This document shows, one piece after another, positions 1 to 8,089 of a stretch of 20,063 bases of DNA. This DNA is from CAZLMW01 sp964560875. GTDB taxonomy: Bacteria > Myxococcota_A > UBA9042. A program made the translations under genes and the position numbers. The notes under the pieces were generated by a model. The model did no database searches. It was not told the origin of the DNA and worked only from the letters and a program-made list of their open reading frames with translations. The DNA is taken from contig CAZLMW010000137.1 in assembly GCA_964560875.1 (NCBI GenBank), positions 1-20,063 on the forward strand. Reading direction: 5' to 3'. Numbering within the stretch: the first letter of the stretch is position 1; each line of letters opens with the position of its first letter.

Positions 1-3
1 ATC

Positions 4-97
4 GGGGGACGGACCCTTGCATATTACATTTTCATCCAAGCACACGAACGGCCGTGTTCCTTCGTTGGAAAAAGTAATATGAAAGGGTCAGACCCCC
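4..97. repeat. Imperfect 30-bp inverted repeat, REP/RAYT-like palindromic element
   Basis: The left arm (4-33, beginning GGGGGACGGACCC) pairs with the right arm (68-97, ending GGGTCAGACCCCC) with four mismatches over 30 bases. Both arms share the core CATATTAC and a run of T or A. The 34-base centre is itself partly self-complementary (CCAA/TTGG, CGAA/TTCG, ACGGCCGT). Termini of the type GGGTCAGACCC next to an AT-rich arm are familiar from repeats that accompany IS200-like REP-associated tyrosine transposases. That link is from memory and is inference, because no transposase lies in the window. The AT-rich arms stand out from the high-GC surroundings. Confidence 0.55.
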
Positions 98-130
98 TTG
101 CCGCCGTGCCCCATCCCCGAGGTTCACCGA

Positions 131-152
131 CCGGATCCCGAACGGGATCCGG
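131..152. repeat. Perfect 9-bp stem hairpin
   Basis: CCGGATCCC (131-139) and GGGATCCGG (144-152) are exact reverse complements around the tetraloop GAAC. It sits between the larger palindrome at 4-97 and the hairpin at 155-206, so it probably belongs to the same palindrome cluster. No T tract follows, so it is not a typical intrinsic terminator. Confidence 0.6.
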
Positions 153-154
153 GG

Positions 155-206
155 CAGAACCACGAGAGTAAAACTGATCCCGATAACTTTTACTCTCGTG
201 ATTCTG
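155..206. repeat. Long hairpin, 19-bp stem with one mismatch
   Basis: CACGAGAGTAAAA (161-173) is the exact reverse complement of 188-200. Five further pairs outside one C/A mismatch extend the stem to 155-206, leaving a 14-base loop (174-187). The loop carries GATCCCG, which also occurs in the hairpin at 131-152. The arms are AT-rich compared with flanking coding DNA. It may be a REP-like unit or an RNA structure upstream of the gene at 326. Its role is not known. Confidence 0.6.
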
Positions 207-325
207 AAGCTGGCTGGAACGTGCGCCGCGAACCGCACTCCACCAGCGGCGCTCGTCGCTCTCGTCTTGCCCCGCTTGGACCCGGGACGTAATCTCGCGA
301 AAACCTCAAACAGGGCGACAAACGC

Positions 326-1009
326 GTGGTCAGCAAAAAGAACAGCCCATCGGGCACAAAGGCCAAATCCAGCAGGCGCACCGTCGCATCGCTGGGCAAA
401 GAGGTCGTGGAGCTTCGCGCGGAGGTCGCCGAGCTGCGAGAGTCCCTGGCCGCATGGCGAGCCGCACAGAAACCAAGCGCCCCCGTCCAGGTCCCTGCCT
501 CCGTCGATATCCCGGCCCCCGTCGTCGCTGCCGCCGCAGCCGCCGTCGTCAAACCTGTCGCGCGGTCCGCAGCCACTGCGCCGCCCCCCGCCGCTGATGC
601 GGTTGCCGAGGACCGCGGCAACGACCCCGTCGCCGAGCTACGCGCGTTCCTCGTCGAGATGTTCCGCCTCGCCCTCGTGCCGCTGCCGGAGGACGAAGAC
701 GACCGCGAGGAGCTGTTTGGTCGGTTCATCTCGATGATGCACAGCGACCGCCGCGGCACCGCCATGCTCAATCAGAACATCCTGTCGTACGTCTGGGATC
801 CGTTCCGGCGGCGCGTGGCGATGTACCTCAAGGACGCAGGCGATCCCGGCAGCTTCACCGTCACCCGGATGCACCCCGACGAGCTCGACGCGAACGCCGA
901 CCACGTCAAGCTGTTCATCAAGGCACGTGCCCGCATGCCGACGCCGATATCGGTGCGCCGCGACGCCAAGCTCGACAACGCCTGGCGCCTCGAATCGAGC
1001 TCGCTCTGA
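326..1009 (+). CDS. Hypothetical protein with N-terminal coiled coil and Ala/Pro linker
   Basis: This 227-residue protein starts at a GTG with no strong ribosome binding site. Residues about 20-48 form a heptad-like helix rich in L, V, E and R (KEVVELRAEVAELRESL), predicted to be a coiled coil. Residues about 50-95 are a low-complexity Ala/Pro/Val linker. Residues 100-227 look folded, with an amphipathic helix (ELRAFLVEMFRLAL), an acidic patch (PEDEDDREE) and a mixed alpha/beta tail. There is no signal peptide or membrane segment, so it is probably cytoplasmic. I do not recognise the family. It ends 20 bases before the stop of the opposing FGE-fold gene. The coding call rests on composition and domain-like organisation. 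Confidence 0.6.
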   Translation: MVSKKNSPSGTKAKSSRRTVASLGKEVVELRAEVAELRESLAAWRAAQKPSAPVQVPASVDIPAPVVAAAAAAVVKPVARSAATAPPPAADAVAEDRGNDPVAELRAFLVEMFRLALVPLPEDEDDREELFGRFISMMHSDRRGTAMLNQNILSYVWDPFRRRVAMYLKDAGDPGSFTVTRMHPDELDANADHVKLFIKARARMPTPISVRRDAKLDNAWRLESSSL

Positions 1010-1029
1010 GTGCTGATTTGCGCTGAGCT

Positions 1030-2019
1030 CTATTTGAGGGTTCGCGCGCACCGAAAGCCGATGAATCGCACCTTGTTGAGCGGTCCGTAGCCGTTGCGGG
1101 CAGCGTAGACGGCCTCGTTGCTGCCATATTTGTGGCTGCCACCGCGGAAGACCTTGTTCTTACCAGTCGCGGGGCCCGTCGGGTCAGCGAGCGGACCGGG
1201 TTTGTAGTCGCCTTGCCAGTCCCAGACCCACTCCGCGACGTTGCCCAGCATGTCGTAGAGGCCCCACGCGTTGGCTTTCTTCGTGCCGACCTTGTGGGCG
1301 CGGACGCCGCTGTTGTTGTCGTACCAGGAAACGTCGCTGGGTTTGTCGGGGAAGTCTCTGCGGTGGCCGGCGCGCGCGGCGTACTCCCACTCTGCCTCGG
1401 TGGGCAAGCGATACCCGCCGCACAGGAGCTTGGCGACGCCGACGCGCCACTGCACCTCTTCGGGCAGGATCGTGTAGCACTGGGGCAGGCCGCGGCGTTT
1501 GCTCAACCGATTGCAGAACGCGGCCGCGTCCACCCACGAAACCATCTCCACCGGGCAATCCTCGCCGCAGTGTTTGGCCCAGGCTGGGTTGTTCGCCGTG
1601 ACGGCCTTGTATTGGCGTTGCGTGACTTCCGTTTTTTGAATCTCGAAGGGGCGCGTGATCTTGACGACGTGATGGGGCGCGTCGGCGTTGTTGCCGATCG
1701 GGACCTTGAAGCCCATCGTGAAACGGCCAGGCTCGATGCGCACAAACCCGGGCGTCACAGCGCTTGCGTCAGCTTTGGTGCCCGTCGCGGCGGCCGGGAT
1801 GACGGCGGCTGGGGAGTCCCCTTCGCCCAGCTCGACGATCTCTTCGGCGGTGCTTTGGGCGGGTGGCGGCCCTTCGTCCGGGTTGCGCAGCAGCAACCAC
1901 GCGGCCACAGCGATCACGGCGACGACCCCAATCGCGACGTTGCGCGCGTTGGTGTTGTGCGCGGTCGGCAGGTCGTCTTCGGGCGCTTCGGGCTGTGGTA
2001 GTCGTGGCTCAAGTGCCAT
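1030..2019 (-). CDS. Membrane-anchored FGE-sulfatase (SUMF1) fold protein, probably non-catalytic
   Basis: The 329-residue protein begins at the ATG at 2019; the frame stays open upstream, but that part looks non-coding. One membrane helix (about 28-44, VAIGVVAVIAVAAWLLL) puts the C-terminal domain outside the cytoplasm. Residues 91-326 are a full FGE-sulfatase (PF03781) domain: KTEVTQRQY (129-137), PVEMVSWVDAAAFC (156-169), RLPTEAEWEYAARAG (204-218), MLGNVAEWVWDW (257-268), FRGGS (291-295) and GFRCAR (321-326). True formylglycine-generating enzymes carry two active-site cysteines shortly after RGGS. Here that stretch reads HKYGSNEAVYAARN and has none, so sulfatase activation is unlikely. The paired Cys around 151-155 (HCGEDC) resembles non-catalytic family members next to myxobacterial kinases. 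A structural or ligand-binding envelope role is inferred. It is divergent from the gene at 2376. Confidence 0.85.
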   Translation of the reverse strand: MALEPRLPQPEAPEDDLPTAHNTNARNVAIGVVAVIAVAAWLLLRNPDEGPPPAQSTAEEIVELGEGDSPAAVIPAAATGTKADASAVTPGFVRIEPGRFTMGFKVPIGNNADAPHHVVKITRPFEIQKTEVTQRQYKAVTANNPAWAKHCGEDCPVEMVSWVDAAAFCNRLSKRRGLPQCYTILPEEVQWRVGVAKLLCGGYRLPTEAEWEYAARAGHRRDFPDKPSDVSWYDNNSGVRAHKVGTKKANAWGLYDMLGNVAEWVWDWQGDYKPGPLADPTGPATGKNKVFRGGSHKYGSNEAVYAARNGYGPLNKVRFIGFRCARTLK

Positions 2020-2375
2020 CCCATACCCCCATCTGCACGACACACAACCGCATCGCGGTCCGCGATCGATAACACACCCCACGACGATGGCCCATGCAGG
2101 CTTGGGCGCGGATCGTTTGAGTCGGCGCTCGCCGGGGATCCGCAAAGCCGCGATGCCGAAGGCCCGCCTGGCGCGCAGCAGCGCCTGCGCTGCGCAGAAA
2201 ACCAACTACGCATGGGGGTCGGCTCAGTTCGGGAGGGCGGCGCGGCAGCGCCCCGGACTGAATCGAACCGCACCATGCAGGCTTTGACACGCCTCCGCGC
2301 CGCCGTATGCTTCGTTCGACCGGCCCCGATGCAGGCCTCTTGGACCGCCACCTGATCCCGCACAGCCACACGACC
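2020..2375. other. Divergent intergenic region between the FGE-fold and TPR protein genes
   Basis: This 356-base stretch must contain the start signals of both flanking genes. I see no confident -10/-35 pair. The motif ATGCAGGC occurs three times (near 2093, 2275 and 2331), the first two inside a longer match CCATGCAGGCTT. GC-rich self-complementary sequence occurs at 2173-2195 (GCGCAGC/GCTGCGC). Frames remain open in both directions but look non-coding. Confidence 0.4.
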
Positions 2376-3353
2376 ATGAACCACACGGGCTCCACTGGGA
2401 TTCCCGCCGCCCGTGCGCGCCGCCGCGGTGTCGCCGTTGTTCGGGCCGCCGTTGTTGGTGCAGTGGTCCTCGCCATCGTGGCGTCGACCGCGTCGTCAGC
2501 GGTCGCCCAGAGCAAGAAGGACCTCGAGCGCGCCGAAGCCCGGGCGACCGAAGGCAAGGCGTACTTCAAGAGCAAGCTCTACAAGGAAGCCGCCGAAGCG
2601 TTCATGGACGCCTACGCCATCGCGAAGCGCCCCACGCTCGTCTACAACGCAGCACGTGCGCGCGAAGAGCTCGCCGACAACAAGCGCGCGGTGGCGCTGT
2701 TCTCGATGTACCGGGGGCTCAAGGGCGTCAAGGCCGACGGGCGCCGCGCGGCCGACAAGCACATCAAGGCGCTGCAGGTGAAGATCGCGGCCGCGGACAA
2801 GGCCGCTGCTGAAAAAGCCGCCGCCGAAAAGGCCGCTGCCGACAACGCTGCCGCTGCCAGGGCCGCCGCTGCCAGGGCCGCTGCCGACAAAGCGGCTGCA
2901 GACGCCAAGCGTCGCAAGAAACGTCGCGGGTCCGCGAGCAACGGATCAGGCTCCACGGGTCCGGGCTCGACGCGGGTGAGCACCGGCAAGAAGCTCCCCA
3001 TCGTGCCGATCGCGGGCGCTGGCGCTGTCGGGATCTTCGCCGTCGTCGCCCAGGTCACCGCGCTCGGCCATGCCGATGACGCCAAAATCGCCAATATCAA
3101 GAAGAAAGCCGACGCATCCGCCGTGCGGGAGAGCCGCGACGCCGCCAATCTGTGGCAGGGCATCGCAATCGGCGCTGGCGTGGTCGCTGTCGGGCTCGCC
3201 GGGTGGGCCGCTTACGAGCTGCTCGTCGCCAAGCAAAGCGCGTCCAAGTCGAGCACCAAGAAGAGCGCGGCCTGGCGCATTCGCCCATTCGTAGCCACCG
3301 AAGTGGGGGCCGACAGCCCGGTTGCCGGTGCGCTGATCCGAGTGGGGCTCTGA
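2376..3353 (+). CDS. Exported TPR-like protein with Ala/Lys coiled coil and two membrane segments
   Basis: From the ATG at 2376 the protein has 325 residues; an in-frame start at 2307 would hide the signal sequence. Residues 11-44 are a basic then hydrophobic signal ending AVA before QSKKD. Residues about 48-135 are helical TPR-like repeats (EGKAYFKSKLYKEAAEAFMDAY, NAARAREELADNKRAVALF), a common protein-interaction module. Residues 137-178 are a low-complexity run of AAAEK/AAADK/AAAR units, followed by a basic patch (KRRKKRR, 178-184) and a Gly/Ser linker. Two hydrophobic segments (about 208-228 and 260-284) look like membrane helices. It probably forms an envelope scaffold. It lies 81 bases upstream of the giant cysteine-rich gene on the same strand and may share its transcript. 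The exact function is unknown. Confidence 0.75.
   Translation: MNHTGSTGIPAARARRRGVAVVRAAVVGAVVLAIVASTASSAVAQSKKDLERAEARATEGKAYFKSKLYKEAAEAFMDAYAIAKRPTLVYNAARAREELADNKRAVALFSMYRGLKGVKADGRRAADKHIKALQVKIAAADKAAAEKAAAEKAAADNAAAARAAAARAAADKAAADAKRRKKRRGSASNGSGSTGPGSTRVSTGKKLPIVPIAGAGAVGIFAVVAQVTALGHADDAKIANIKKKADASAVRESRDAANLWQGIAIGAGVVAVGLAGWAAYELLVAKQSASKSSTKKSAAWRIRPFVATEVGADSPVAGALIRVGL
2795..2909 (+). repeat. Tandem Ala/Lys codon repeat inside the TPR gene
   Basis: The DNA repeats 12-15-base units of the type GCCGCTGCCGACAA or GCCGCTGCTGAAAAA about nine times, encoding AAADK, AAAEK and AAAR blocks. Units are imperfect but near-identical at several neighbouring positions (for example GCCGCTGCCAGG occurring twice in a row). 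This makes the segment prone to length change by slippage. Confidence 0.7.
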
Positions 3354-3434
3354 GGCCTCGCGTCGGTCGCTGCGCGCGCTGATGCGCCGACCATGCCGCC
3401 GGGGAATCCGTACGTTGACGAGGGGGAGGGGCCC

Positions 3435-6400
3435 ATGAAGAGCCACCGATTCGCTGTCCGCCGTCTCGTCGCAAGGCGCGTCGACGTGTCCGCACGGCCG
3501 GTCAGCCAAGGCTTCGCAGCCACACTTATGATCTGCGCCGCTCTTGCCAGTGGCTGTGTCGGCGACTTGCCCTCCGACGAGCAGATCGACGAGAAGGTCG
3601 ACTCGTTGGTGCAGGGCGATATCGGGGTGCTCGACGCGACCAGCGCCAAAGACGCCGCTGTGTCGGACGCGGGGCCTGGTGAAAGCGACGCGCCGCCGTC
3701 GGGCGACCTCGGATCGCTCGACGGGCTCGACGAAGACGTCGCCGACGATATCGAGGAAGGCGACGAGTGCATCACCGACACCGATTGTGTCGGCGTGAGC
3801 AAGGGCACATCGGCATGTCGCGTGCCGCGTTGTGAGCAGGGCTTTTGCAGCACCAAGCAGCTCGCCAAGGACACTCCGTGTGCGCCGCTGGTGGGCGCTC
3901 CGACCGAGTGCGAGCAGGCGCTTTGCACGTCGACTGGCGAATGCACCATCCAGGACAAACCCAAGGGCACCGCCTGCGGACCGTACAAGTGCGGCAAACA
4001 ATGCGCGGCCGGCAAGTGTGACGCCGTTGGACCCGAGGCCTACGACGACGGCAACCCTTGCACCAGCGACTACTGCAAAGACGGCAACGCGGTCGTGCAC
4101 GACCCGATCACCGACGTCACCGGCAAGTGCGACGACGGAGACGTGTGCACCGAATCGGGCTTCTGTTTCGACGGCAAATGCGAAGCCAAGAAGGTCACGT
4201 GCGACGACGGCAACACCTGCACTGTCGGCGTGTGCAAGACCGGCGAAGGCTGCAAGTTTCTGCCCAACGACTCGCTTTGTGACGACAAGGACCCGTGCAC
4301 CCTCGACGTTTGCGATGTCGCGGCCGGCTGTGCGGTGGACGGTTTCGCAGCCGCGACGGTGACATGCGACGACGGCAGCGCGTGCACCAAAGACGACCAC
4401 TGCGGCGACAAGGGCACCTGCACCGGCACCGCCATCTGCGCCTGCAAGGTCGCGACCGACTGCGCGCAGGGCAACCCGTGCCTCGGCACCGTCGACTGCA
4501 AGGCCGGCAAGTGCGTGGTGGACGCGTCCAAGGCGGTCCAGTGCGACCCGAACAAGGACACCGCCTGCGAGAAGAACTCTTGCGACGCGAAGACGGGGCA
4601 ATGCGGGCTCAAACAGCTCGGCGACGGAAGCACCTGCGACGACGGCAGCGTCTGCACCAGCAAGAGCGCGTGCAGCGGCGGGCAGTGCATCGGCAAGGCC
4701 GACACGGTCTGCGACGACAACAACCCGTGCACCAAGGACGTCTGCGACGCGGCGAAGGGCTGCACGAAACAGCCCATCGATGGTGGAAAATGCGACGATA
4801 AGAACGCGTGCACTTCCGGCGACGTGTGTGCCAAGGGTGGCTGCGGCGGCTCGCCCAAGGACTGCGATGACGGCGTCGCTTGCACGGCCGATTCCTGTGA
4901 CAAGTTGACCGGCAAGTGCGCCAGCAAGCCCCAGGCGACCGCTTGCGACGACGGAAACCCGTGCACGACCGGCATGTGCGACGCCAAGAAGGGCTGTCAG
5001 TCCAAGGCCAACGACAAGGGCGCGTGCGACGACGGCAACGCCTGCACCAAGGACGCGTGCAAAGGCGGCAAGTGCATCGGCGTCAACACCTGCGAGTGCA
5101 AGTCAGCCAAGGACTGCAATGACGGTAACCCCTGCACGATCGACACATGCACCAAGGGCACGTGCACCACAAAGGCGGTCGCCGACAAATCCAAGGTCAA
5201 GTGCAGCACCGGTGACAAATGTCAGCAGCCCAACTCCGGCGTCTGCACGGCGGGAGTCTGCGCGAGCGGCAACAAGCCCAAGAACTGCAGCAAGCTCGCC
5301 GATACCTGCAACCTCGGCGTCTGCGACGTAAAAACAGGCGCGTGCGTCAAGAAACCCAAGACCGAAGGCGCGCCCTGCTTCGCCGACCAAAACGGCTGCA
5401 CCGTCAAGGACTTCTGCAAGGCCGGCAAATGCGTCCCCGGCCTCCACCCCGACTGCGGAAAATCGTCCGACCCGTGCTTCTCGGCCGGTTGCGCGTCGCT
5501 CAGCAAGTCCAAGTACAAGTGCACCAAGTACCCGCACAAGAAGGGCCACGCGTGCGACGACGGCAAGTTCTGCACGCTCAACGAAAGCTGCGACGGCAAG
5601 GGCAAATGCGCGGCCAGCTCCTCGCGGTCATGCGCCGAAGTGGCGGACGTCTGCAACTCCGGTTTCTGCGACGCGGCGGCCAGCAAGTGCGTGAAGAAAC
5701 CCAAGGGCAAATCGGCCAAGTGCAGCGACGGCAACCAGTGCACTCAAGGCGACTACTGCAGCAACGGTAAGTGTGCGTCCGGCAAGCTGAAATCGTGCCC
5801 CGCCGGCGGGACCTGCAGCCTCGCTTCGTGCGACGTCAAGAGCGGGCAGTGCGGTCTCAAGCCCAAACCTTCGGGCGCCGTGTGCGACGATGGAAATAAG
5901 TGCACCAGCGGCGAAAAATGCGACGGCAAAGCGTCGTGCAAGGGCGGCACAACCGCGCCGTGCAAGCTCAAAGCCAAGGCCTGCCAGACCCAGTTCTGCA
6001 ACCCGCTCACCGGCGGGTGCCAATACGAACCGATCAAGGAAGGGACCGGGTGTGACGACGGGCAGAAGTGCACCAAGGGGGACAAGTGCGACGCTTGGGG
6101 CCAATGCCAGTCCGGGGTCTGGGACAACAAGCAAAAGGGCTGCAAGTGCAAAGATGACAAGGACTGCATCGACGGCAACCAGTGCACCAAGGACAAGTGC
6201 GACAACGGCGAGTGCGAAAACAAGATCGACGACGGGGAAAAATGCGACGACGGAAGCTCGTGCACGACCGAGAGCAAGTGCAACAAGAGCGGCAGCTGCG
6301 TAGCGACCAAGTCGTACACCAAGTGCAATGACCAGGCCAACGCATGCAACACCGCGACGTGCGATGGATCGGGGGCCCTGCCCAAGTGCATCAAGACGCC

Positions 6401-7403
6401 CAAGGACGCCGGCGCGACCTGCGATGACGGCAAGTGGTGCACCCAGTCCGACGCCTGCAGCGTGGTTGGCGTGTGTGTGGGCAGCAATCCCAGGGTCTGC
6501 AACGACAACAAGAAGTGCACGATCGACACGTGCGACAACGCCAAGAAGAAGTGCAGCTACGACCCGGTCAAGTGCGATGACAACAACCCGTGCACTCTCG
6601 ACAAGTGCTACCCGAACTACGGCTGCTACGGCACGCACAACGCCGAGATCTGCAACGACGGCGACCCCTGCACGTACGACAAGTGCAACCCTGCGGACGG
6701 CCTCTGCAGCTACACCAAGGCCAAAGACGGCGCCTACTGCATCGACAGCAACCCCTGCACGTACAACCAATGCAAGTCGGGTAAATGTCTGTATTCGCGC
6801 GACAAATGTGTGGGTGCGGCGTGCTACGACAACACCTGCACGGTCAAGACCTCCAGCAACGGGGTCAAGTACGGCCAATGCAGCATCAAGCCGAAATTCG
6901 GCGCGACGTGCAGCGACAACAACAAGTGCACCGCCAACGAAAAGTGCGTGAAGTACGGCGCCTACGCCAAGTGCGCGGGTGGGACAAAGGTTCAGTGTGA
7001 CGACAAGAACCCGTGCACCATCGACTACTGCAACTACAAGCAGGGCTGCCTGACCAAGGCCGGCAACAACAACACCAAGTGCGACGACGGCGACAAGTGC
7101 ACCGTGATCGACCGCTGCAAGTCCGGCAAATGCAAGGGCACAACGCGCACCTGTGACGACCGGACGCCGTGCACCGCTGACTCCTGCGACGGCGCGACCG
7201 GGCTCTGCAAACACACGAAAGCCGACGTGAGCTGCACGGGACCGGCGTGCAAACCCAATGGGGTCCCGGCGTGCCACAGCTCGTCCGATCCGTGCCTGAA
7301 AGCGACGTGCAAGCAAGGGTCGGGGCCCAACGGGTCCGCAGAAACGGGCTACACGTGTGTCTACACCGAGAAATGCGCAAACACCGTTGGAACGGGCGGA
7401 TAG
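3435..7403 (+). CDS. Giant cysteine-rich repeat lipoprotein (CDDGxxCT modules)
   Basis: The ATG at 3435 follows a purine-rich ribosome binding site (AGGGGGAGGGG, 3421-3431), so it is preferred over the in-frame ATG at 3393. The 1322-residue product has a basic N-terminus and a hydrophobic stretch ending LASGC, with Cys41 as the likely lipidated residue. An Asp/Ser/Glu-rich spacer follows to about residue 108. The rest is a chain of disulphide-type modules. I count about 27 cores of the form C-[D/N/S/I]-D-x-x-x-C-T, alternating with spacers of the form CDxxTGxCxxKP. There is no enzyme domain and no C-terminal membrane or sorting segment. Similar repeats are frequent in large secreted myxobacterial proteins, where they are poorly characterised. 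A cell-surface, adhesive or Ca-binding role is inferred only from the acidic DDGN loops. Confidence 0.9.
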   Translation: MKSHRFAVRRLVARRVDVSARPVSQGFAATLMICAALASGCVGDLPSDEQIDEKVDSLVQGDIGVLDATSAKDAAVSDAGPGESDAPPSGDLGSLDGLDEDVADDIEEGDECITDTDCVGVSKGTSACRVPRCEQGFCSTKQLAKDTPCAPLVGAPTECEQALCTSTGECTIQDKPKGTACGPYKCGKQCAAGKCDAVGPEAYDDGNPCTSDYCKDGNAVVHDPITDVTGKCDDGDVCTESGFCFDGKCEAKKVTCDDGNTCTVGVCKTGEGCKFLPNDSLCDDKDPCTLDVCDVAAGCAVDGFAAATVTCDDGSACTKDDHCGDKGTCTGTAICACKVATDCAQGNPCLGTVDCKAGKCVVDASKAVQCDPNKDTACEKNSCDAKTGQCGLKQLGDGSTCDDGSVCTSKSACSGGQCIGKADTVCDDNNPCTKDVCDAAKGCTKQPIDGGKCDDKNACTSGDVCAKGGCGGSPKDCDDGVACTADSCDKLTGKCASKPQATACDDGNPCTTGMCDAKKGCQSKANDKGACDDGNACTKDACKGGKCIGVNTCECKSAKDCNDGNPCTIDTCTKGTCTTKAVADKSKVKCSTGDKCQQPNSGVCTAGVCASGNKPKNCSKLADTCNLGVCDVKTGACVKKPKTEGAPCFADQNGCTVKDFCKAGKCVPGLHPDCGKSSDPCFSAGCASLSKSKYKCTKYPHKKGHACDDGKFCTLNESCDGKGKCAASSSRSCAEVADVCNSGFCDAAASKCVKKPKGKSAKCSDGNQCTQGDYCSNGKCASGKLKSCPAGGTCSLASCDVKSGQCGLKPKPSGAVCDDGNKCTSGEKCDGKASCKGGTTAPCKLKAKACQTQFCNPLTGGCQYEPIKEGTGCDDGQKCTKGDKCDAWGQCQSGVWDNKQKGCKCKDDKDCIDGNQCTKDKCDNGECENKIDDGEKCDDGSSCTTESKCNKSGSCVATKSYTKCNDQANACNTATCDGSGALPKCIKTPKDAGATCDDGKWCTQSDACSVVGVCVGSNPRVCNDNKKCTIDTCDNAKKKCSYDPVKCDDNNPCTLDKCYPNYGCYGTHNAEICNDGDPCTYDKCNPADGLCSYTKAKDGAYCIDSNPCTYNQCKSGKCLYSRDKCVGAACYDNTCTVKTSSNGVKYGQCSIKPKFGATCSDNNKCTANEKCVKYGAYAKCAGGTKVQCDDKNPCTIDYCNYKQGCLTKAGNNNTKCDDGDKCTVIDRCKSGKCKGTTRTCDDRTPCTADSCDGATGLCKHTKADVSCTGPACKPNGVPACHSSSDPCLKATCKQGSGPNGSAETGYTCVYTEKCANTVGTGG

Positions 7404-7469
7404 CCACCGGTTTGAGCGTGGATCCTGCCGGGTTGCGTGGTAATGTCGCGCCGCGGGATGGAGGAATCG

Positions 7470-8089
7470 ATGAACACTTTGCTCACACGCGCGCCGCGCT
7501 GCTTGGCTGCGTTTGCGTCTTTGGCCCTGTGCGCGAGCCTTTCGGGGTGTGAGACGCACGGCGATTCGTTCTGCGATGGCGAGGCGATGACCGGCAACAA
7601 CAAGGTGCCGCCGAGCTTCGAAATGGAGCTGGGTCGAAACGGCGGCACGTTCGATTTCTACTACGAAACCCGCAAAGCCCAGGACCGCATCCAGGTGTTC
7701 TACGAGGGCAAAGAGCTCTACGACAGCGGCTGCGTTTCCGAGGCGGGCAAGAGCGTCAAGCTGCGCTACGGCCCCGGCCGCACTAGCCACGTCGACGTCA
7801 AGGTCTCGCCCAACTGCGACGGCGGCCCGATGACCAGCTGGATGTTCAAGGCCTCGTGTCCCACGCCGCTCGTCCGCGGCAACCGCCCGCGCCCCAAGAC
7901 GTCGAAGNNNNNNNNNNNNNNNNNNNNNNNNNNNNNNNNNNNNNNNNNNNNNNNNNNNNNNNNNNNNNNNNNNNNNNNNNNNNNNNNNNNNNNNNNNNNN
8001 NNNNNNNCTCGTGTCCCACGCCGCTCGTCCGCGGCAACCGCCCGCGCCCCAAGACGTCGAAGGACGCCAACCAACCCCAGCGCCAATGA
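7470..8089 (+). CDS. Small secreted lipoprotein, interrupted by an assembly gap
   Basis: GGAGG sits just before the ATG at 7470, which fixes the start. Residues 1-22 are a signal ending LSGC, a clear lipobox. The mature part (GDSFCDGEAMTGNNKVPP...) has beta-rich text (GGTFDFYYET, DRIQVFYEGKELYDSGC) and four further cysteines, suggesting a small beta-sandwich. The gene runs into 100 N at 7908-8007. Bases 7853-7907 and 8008-8062 are identical. If they are merged as one overlap the frame continues to TGA at 8087-8089, giving a 154-residue protein ending DANQPQRQ. Read literally through the N run, the frame shifts by two and yields an artefactual tail. It lies 66 bases after the giant cysteine-rich gene and may share its transcript. 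I do not recognise the family. Confidence 0.75.
7908..8007. other. Scaffold gap of 100 N with identical 55-base flanks
   Basis: Exactly 100 N separate two copies of the same 55-base sequence (7853-7907 and 8008-8062). A 100-N run is a standard scaffolder placeholder, and 55 is a common assembly k-mer. The two contig ends therefore probably overlap, and the true sequence is shorter than shown by about 155 bases. Confidence 0.85.

Noticed and set aside
2245..2285. T-arm-like GGTTCGATTCA on the minus strand, as in a tRNA
   Set aside because: The flanking bases do not form a T stem, and no anticodon arm or acceptor stem is present.
3362..3391. Hairpin between the TPR and giant cysteine-rich genes (GTCGG-CGC with one bulge)
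   Set aside because: Short, bulged, no T tract; typical for this base composition, so not called a terminator.
2946..4601. Long minus-strand frame antisense to the TPR and cysteine-rich genes
   Set aside because: Open only because the GC-rich plus-strand codons lack stops in that frame. The translation is Val/Ala/Arg-rich with no domain text.
5628..7790. 720-residue minus-strand frame antisense to the cysteine-rich gene
   Set aside because: Mirror of the repeated TGC/GAC codons; the text is low-complexity VAVVA-type and has no start signal.
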